A stretch of DNA of 64,000 nucleotides from Streptomyces sp. MP131-18 (GTDB lineage Bacteria > Actinomycetota > Actinomycetes > Streptomycetales > Streptomycetaceae): contig NZ_LZNS01000001.1 of assembly GCF_001984575.1 (NCBI RefSeq), positions 411,452 to 475,451 on the forward strand. The letters run 5' to 3'. The position numbers were made by a program, and so were the translations under genes. How positions within the stretch are numbered: position 1 is the stretch's first letter; the number at the start of each line of letters is the position of its first letter. Shown here piece after piece: positions 61,252 to 64,000 of this stretch. The notes below the pieces were generated by a model, which worked only from the letters and a program-made list of their open reading frames with translations, did not search any database and was not told the DNA's origin.

Positions 61252-61464
61252 ATGGAAACCCTGATCGGACTGGGCATCCTCATGCTCGTCTTCAGTGCGC
61301 TGATCGCAATGGCGTACGGGCTCCGCAGGCTCGGAGCGGGTGGCGGCACGCGGGAGCACCACACTTCCGGCGGCGTCTTCGGCAGCTGGGGCGACAGCGG
61401 CGGCGGGGACGGCGGCTCGGGCGGGGGCGGAGGGGGCGACGGCGGAGGCGGGGGGAGCTGCTGA
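61252..61464 (+). CDS. Small membrane protein with Gly-rich tail ending in Cys
   Basis: 70 residues from ATG 61252. One N-terminal membrane helix (LIGLGILMLVFSALIAMAYG) is followed by a basic patch and a tail that is almost entirely Gly, Ser and Asp, ending GGGGSC. Gly-rich C termini ending in Cys are known at the end of some Streptomyces membrane proteins, role unclear. No homologue is recognised. Confidence 0.6.
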   Translation: METLIGLGILMLVFSALIAMAYGLRRLGAGGGTREHHTSGGVFGSWGDSGGGDGGSGGGGGGDGGGGGSC

Positions 61465-61466
61465 GG

Positions 61467-61512
61467 AGCCGGGTCCTGTGGGAGACGTCGGTGTCTCCCA
61501 CAGGACCCGGCT
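61467..61512. terminator. Strong bidirectional hairpin terminator
   Basis: A perfect 20-bp inverted repeat (61467-61486 with 61493-61512) and a 6-base loop, 2 bases past the Gly-rich gene and 24 bases before the end of the opposing exoprotein gene. Confidence 0.8.
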
Positions 61513-61536
61513 GTCACGGCCCGCGACCGGGCACCG

Positions 61537-64000
61537 TCACTCCCGGTCCCCGACCCGGACGACGGCCGAGGCCCTGACCTCGGTGCCCTCGACCACGCCC
61601 TCCACCGTGAACGACCCGGGCCGCGCGTACTGGTCCGGGGAGATCTCCGCCCAGTCGACCGCCGTGGCGCTGTCCCGCGAGCCGTCGTTGTACACGGCGA
61701 CGACGTGCGCGGGCAGGACGGGAGCCACGCCAGGATCGGTCCGCACGCTCTCCGCCACGAGCGCGGTGATGTGGACCGCGTCCGTGAGGCGCACCCAGAT
61801 GGTCGCCTCGACGGCCATGGGCGGCGACCGGGTCAGCCCGGGCACCCGCACGCCGGTGCCGCCCTCGGCCAGGTCGTCCTCCCGGACGGCGGACCAGTCC
61901 ACCGGGGTCGACCTGGTCGAGCCGTCCGCGTAGACGAGGGTGGCCTCCGCGGGCAGCTCCGGCACGACTCCCGTCCGCGTGGGCACGTGTGTCTCGCGCA
62001 CGGACTCGGGCAGTTCCGCGTAGACCTTCCACTCCTGGATGCCCACGGCCAGGTTCGGCTGCCCGTTCAGCGTCGCCCTCAGGCCCGTCGTGGTGACCGG
62101 GGTGAACGCCGTGCTGTTGTAGGCGTCCTCGGCGACGCCGTACTCGCTCGGATCCGCCAGGTCCCGCCAGGTCCCGCCGTCCCGCCACTGGATGGACCAG
62201 GAGGCGGGCACGCCCACGCCGTCGGCGTCCCCGGCCGCCGCGTCGCGGAAGAAGTACATGTCCGAGCCCTCGACGCGCACCGGCTCGTCCCAGCTGTACT
62301 CGACCCACTGCGTTCCCTTTTCCGGCCACGTGCCCCAGCGCGGGGAGTCGGCGGAGGACTCGGGCTCCTCCCCGTCGTTGATCGCCTCGACCGACTCCCA
62401 GGTCGACGTGTGGGAGGCGGTGGGCGTGGCGGTTGCCGCGAGGTTGACGCGGCCGATGTCCCCGCTTTCGATCGTGACCTCCCGCGAGCCGCGCTCGCTT
62501 CCGTCGTCGGCCGTGAGGCGCAGGACGTACGTGCCCGCCTCGGTGAAGCGCACCGTCGTGGTGGGAGCCGTTTCCTCGCCGAAGAACACGGCACCGCCCT
62601 CGGGTGCCGACACCGTCTCCCAGCGGATGTCGAGCCGGCCCTGCGGATTCCCGTCGTCCTTGACGATTCCGGCGAGCTGGTACTGGCCCGTGACCGGCGA
62701 GTGCTCCTGCCAGGCGATGACCTGCGGCGCCAGGTTGGACGACTCACCGCCGCCCCGGCCCGTGTCGAGCACCTGGATCTCCTTCAGGCCGCCGGCCGTT
62801 CCCGGCTGGTGTCTCAGTACGGCTCTGACCGCCGTGGTGGTCACCTCCTCGAAGCGGACCTCGTTGTGGTTCGCCCGCGGCATCGCGGGGCTGCGGACCG
62901 CGGAGCCGACGTCCCGCCACTGCGCCCCGTCGAGATACTGAACGGTGTAGGAGGCGGGCTCCGCGTAGCCGCCCCGTTGTTTGTCGCTCGCGAAGTAAAG
63001 GTTGACGCTGTCGACGCTCACCGGCCGGCCGAAGTCGAGTTGCAGCCAGTCCTGCGCGTTCCCCGAACCGGCCGTCCCCCAGTACGGCTCGTTGATGGTG
63101 AACCCGTCCACGGCCGCGGACACGTCGCGGCCCTCGGCCTCGTACGAGGCGCTGGCGACCGCCCCGGCGGCGAGGTTCTCCCGCTCCTCGCCGAGCGTGA
63201 TGTCGCGGCCCGCCTGCGCGAATACCTCGGTCAGCCGGTCGTCCTCGCCGTAGGTGATGTCGTGCGCGGCCGGGAGGTCCGCCCGCTGCGAGGCGACCAC
63301 CTCGGCCCCGCCCTCGGGGAAGCTGATGTCGCCCGTCGCCGGGTCGTAGACGAGGTGCGCCAGGTCGTCGGCCGTGAACGCATGCCGGCCGTCGAGGTAC
63401 ACCGAGTAGCCCTCCGGCACGTCCTGGCCGTACGGGCGCTCGCCGTCGCCCGGCTCGTCCCAGACGACGGCCAGGTCGGTGCCGTGGTAGTTGATGTCGC
63501 TCACCGCGAAATGCGGCCAGTCGATGTCGATGGGCCACAGCTCGATCTTGTCGTCGGCGCGGGGCTGGAAGCCCATCGCGTCCTCGATGACGGTCCAGTT
63601 GGTGGTGCCGAGAATGGTGTGGTGAATCCACGAACGGTAGCCGATGTCCTGCGGATCGGCGCTGCCGTCGGCCCAGAATTCGTTCTGATCGGGCCAGTTG
63701 TTGTCGCCGTCGATGTAGTGGGCCCACGCGTTCCAGGACAGCAGTTTGGCGTAGTACTCGTTGTCGATGTACTCGCTCGGATAGTGGCGCAGGACGGAGG
63801 CGAGGAAGCGGAAGGTCACCGTGGAGTTGATGACGGAGAAGTTGTTGCTGCCGGGGAATCCCTGTTCCGCGGCTTCCGCCTTGTCGGCCTGGTTGGCGGT
63901 GTAGAAGGGGAAGACGGGGTACTCTCCGGCGTCCGCCCACAGCCGCAGGGCCTGAAGGTACTGCGGGTCCTCCTCGGGCGTGGGCATCAGTCCGACGCCG
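61537..64000 (-). CDS. Large carbohydrate-active exoprotein, N terminus beyond the window
   Basis: About 820 residues are visible and the frame is open at the right edge, so the start is missing. The N-proximal part looks like an MGH1/trehalase-like (alpha/alpha) hydrolase domain: SWNAWAHYIDGDNNWPDQNEFWADG. Then come two discoidin-like F5/8-type-C domains separated by an Ig/PKD-like stretch (NLAPQVIAW to VTIESG), and two bacterial Ig-like (Big_4) repeats with YADGSTRSTPVDWSAV and YNDGSRDSATAVDWAEI. The modules suggest a secreted glycan-degrading enzyme. Catalytic residues cannot be judged from the fragment. Confidence 0.75.
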   Translation of the reverse strand, partial: GVGLMPTPEEDPQYLQALRLWADAGEYPVFPFYTANQADKAEAAEQGFPGSNNFSVINSTVTFRFLASVLRHYPSEYIDNEYYAKLLSWNAWAHYIDGDNNWPDQNEFWADGSADPQDIGYRSWIHHTILGTTNWTVIEDAMGFQPRADDKIELWPIDIDWPHFAVSDINYHGTDLAVVWDEPGDGERPYGQDVPEGYSVYLDGRHAFTADDLAHLVYDPATGDISFPEGGAEVVASQRADLPAAHDITYGEDDRLTEVFAQAGRDITLGEERENLAAGAVASASYEAEGRDVSAAVDGFTINEPYWGTAGSGNAQDWLQLDFGRPVSVDSVNLYFASDKQRGGYAEPASYTVQYLDGAQWRDVGSAVRSPAMPRANHNEVRFEEVTTTAVRAVLRHQPGTAGGLKEIQVLDTGRGGGESSNLAPQVIAWQEHSPVTGQYQLAGIVKDDGNPQGRLDIRWETVSAPEGGAVFFGEETAPTTTVRFTEAGTYVLRLTADDGSERGSREVTIESGDIGRVNLAATATPTASHTSTWESVEAINDGEEPESSADSPRWGTWPEKGTQWVEYSWDEPVRVEGSDMYFFRDAAAGDADGVGVPASWSIQWRDGGTWRDLADPSEYGVAEDAYNSTAFTPVTTTGLRATLNGQPNLAVGIQEWKVYAELPESVRETHVPTRTGVVPELPAEATLVYADGSTRSTPVDWSAVREDDLAEGGTGVRVPGLTRSPPMAVEATIWVRLTDAVHITALVAESVRTDPGVAPVLPAHVVAVYNDGSRDSATAVDWAEISPDQYARPGSFTVEGVVEGTEVRASAVVRVGDRE

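Noticed and set aside
1..64000. tRNA, rRNA, riboswitch or CRISPR features
   Set aside because: None was recognised by eye in the intergenic regions; a covariance-model scan would be needed to exclude small RNAs.

Overview
The window is high-GC, densely packed DNA typical of a Streptomyces-like actinomycete. GTG starts are common, operons are joined by ATGA/GTGA overlaps, Tat and lipoprotein signals recur, several transcripts look leaderless, and MerR, DmdR/IdeR and Zur type sites are visible. No tRNA, rRNA, CRISPR array or intact transposase was seen. The left-most gene is complete; the right-most gene runs off the window.

Region 1 (about 1.7-20 kb) holds a small polyketide locus and its surroundings. 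A type III polyketide synthase and an isoprenylcysteine-methyltransferase-like enzyme are transcribed leftwards. Facing them are a single-protein modular type I PKS (acyl-AMP ligase-ACP-KS-AT-DH-KR-ACP-TE) and a flavin-dependent halogenase. An NB-ARC/TPR regulator, an AhpD-like protein, a Tat-exported FAD oxidase, a MerR regulator and a quinone-oxidoreductase-like enzyme flank them. The PKS thioesterase has Cys where Ser is usual.

Region 2 (about 20-22 kb) has an MFS transporter and a SAM methyltransferase. Region 3 (22.1-34.7 kb) is a complete carbon-phosphorus lyase (phosphonate use) locus read leftwards: phnD-phnC-phnE (two permeases fused), a terminator, then phnF-phnG-phnH-phnI-phnI-phnJ-phnK-phnL-phnM and an inositol-monophosphatase-family gene. 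phnI is present twice in tandem, with a nearly identical DNA tract shared by the two copies, and phnN/phnP are absent. Candidate PhnF operators and a PHO-box-like repeat lie upstream.

Region 4 (34.7-40.3 kb) is mixed: a secreted cupin, a cytochrome P450 remnant, TetR with a divergent NAD(P)-binding protein, a 162-bp MITE with CTAG duplication, glutathione peroxidase, GNAT, and a divergent XRE/SDR pair. Region 5 (40.5-49.2 kb) has a Tat-exported metallophosphoesterase with a LamG-like tail, a 1574-residue wall-anchored fusion of GH92 alpha-mannosidase and purple-acid-phosphatase-like phosphoesterase, and a two-component system. With phn these suggest an organism well equipped to scavenge phosphorus.

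Region 6 (49.3-56.1 kb) is a zinc-starvation island. It has zinc-independent paralogues of ribosomal proteins L32, L28 and S14, a COG0523-like protein, a zinc-uptake-associated surface protein and an MFS transporter, with three Zur-box-like sites. Region 7 (56.2-61.1 kb) is an iron-siderophore ABC importer (two permeases, ATPase, lipoprotein) with two DmdR/IdeR-type iron boxes. The window closes with a Gly-rich membrane peptide and a large truncated carbohydrate-active exoprotein.
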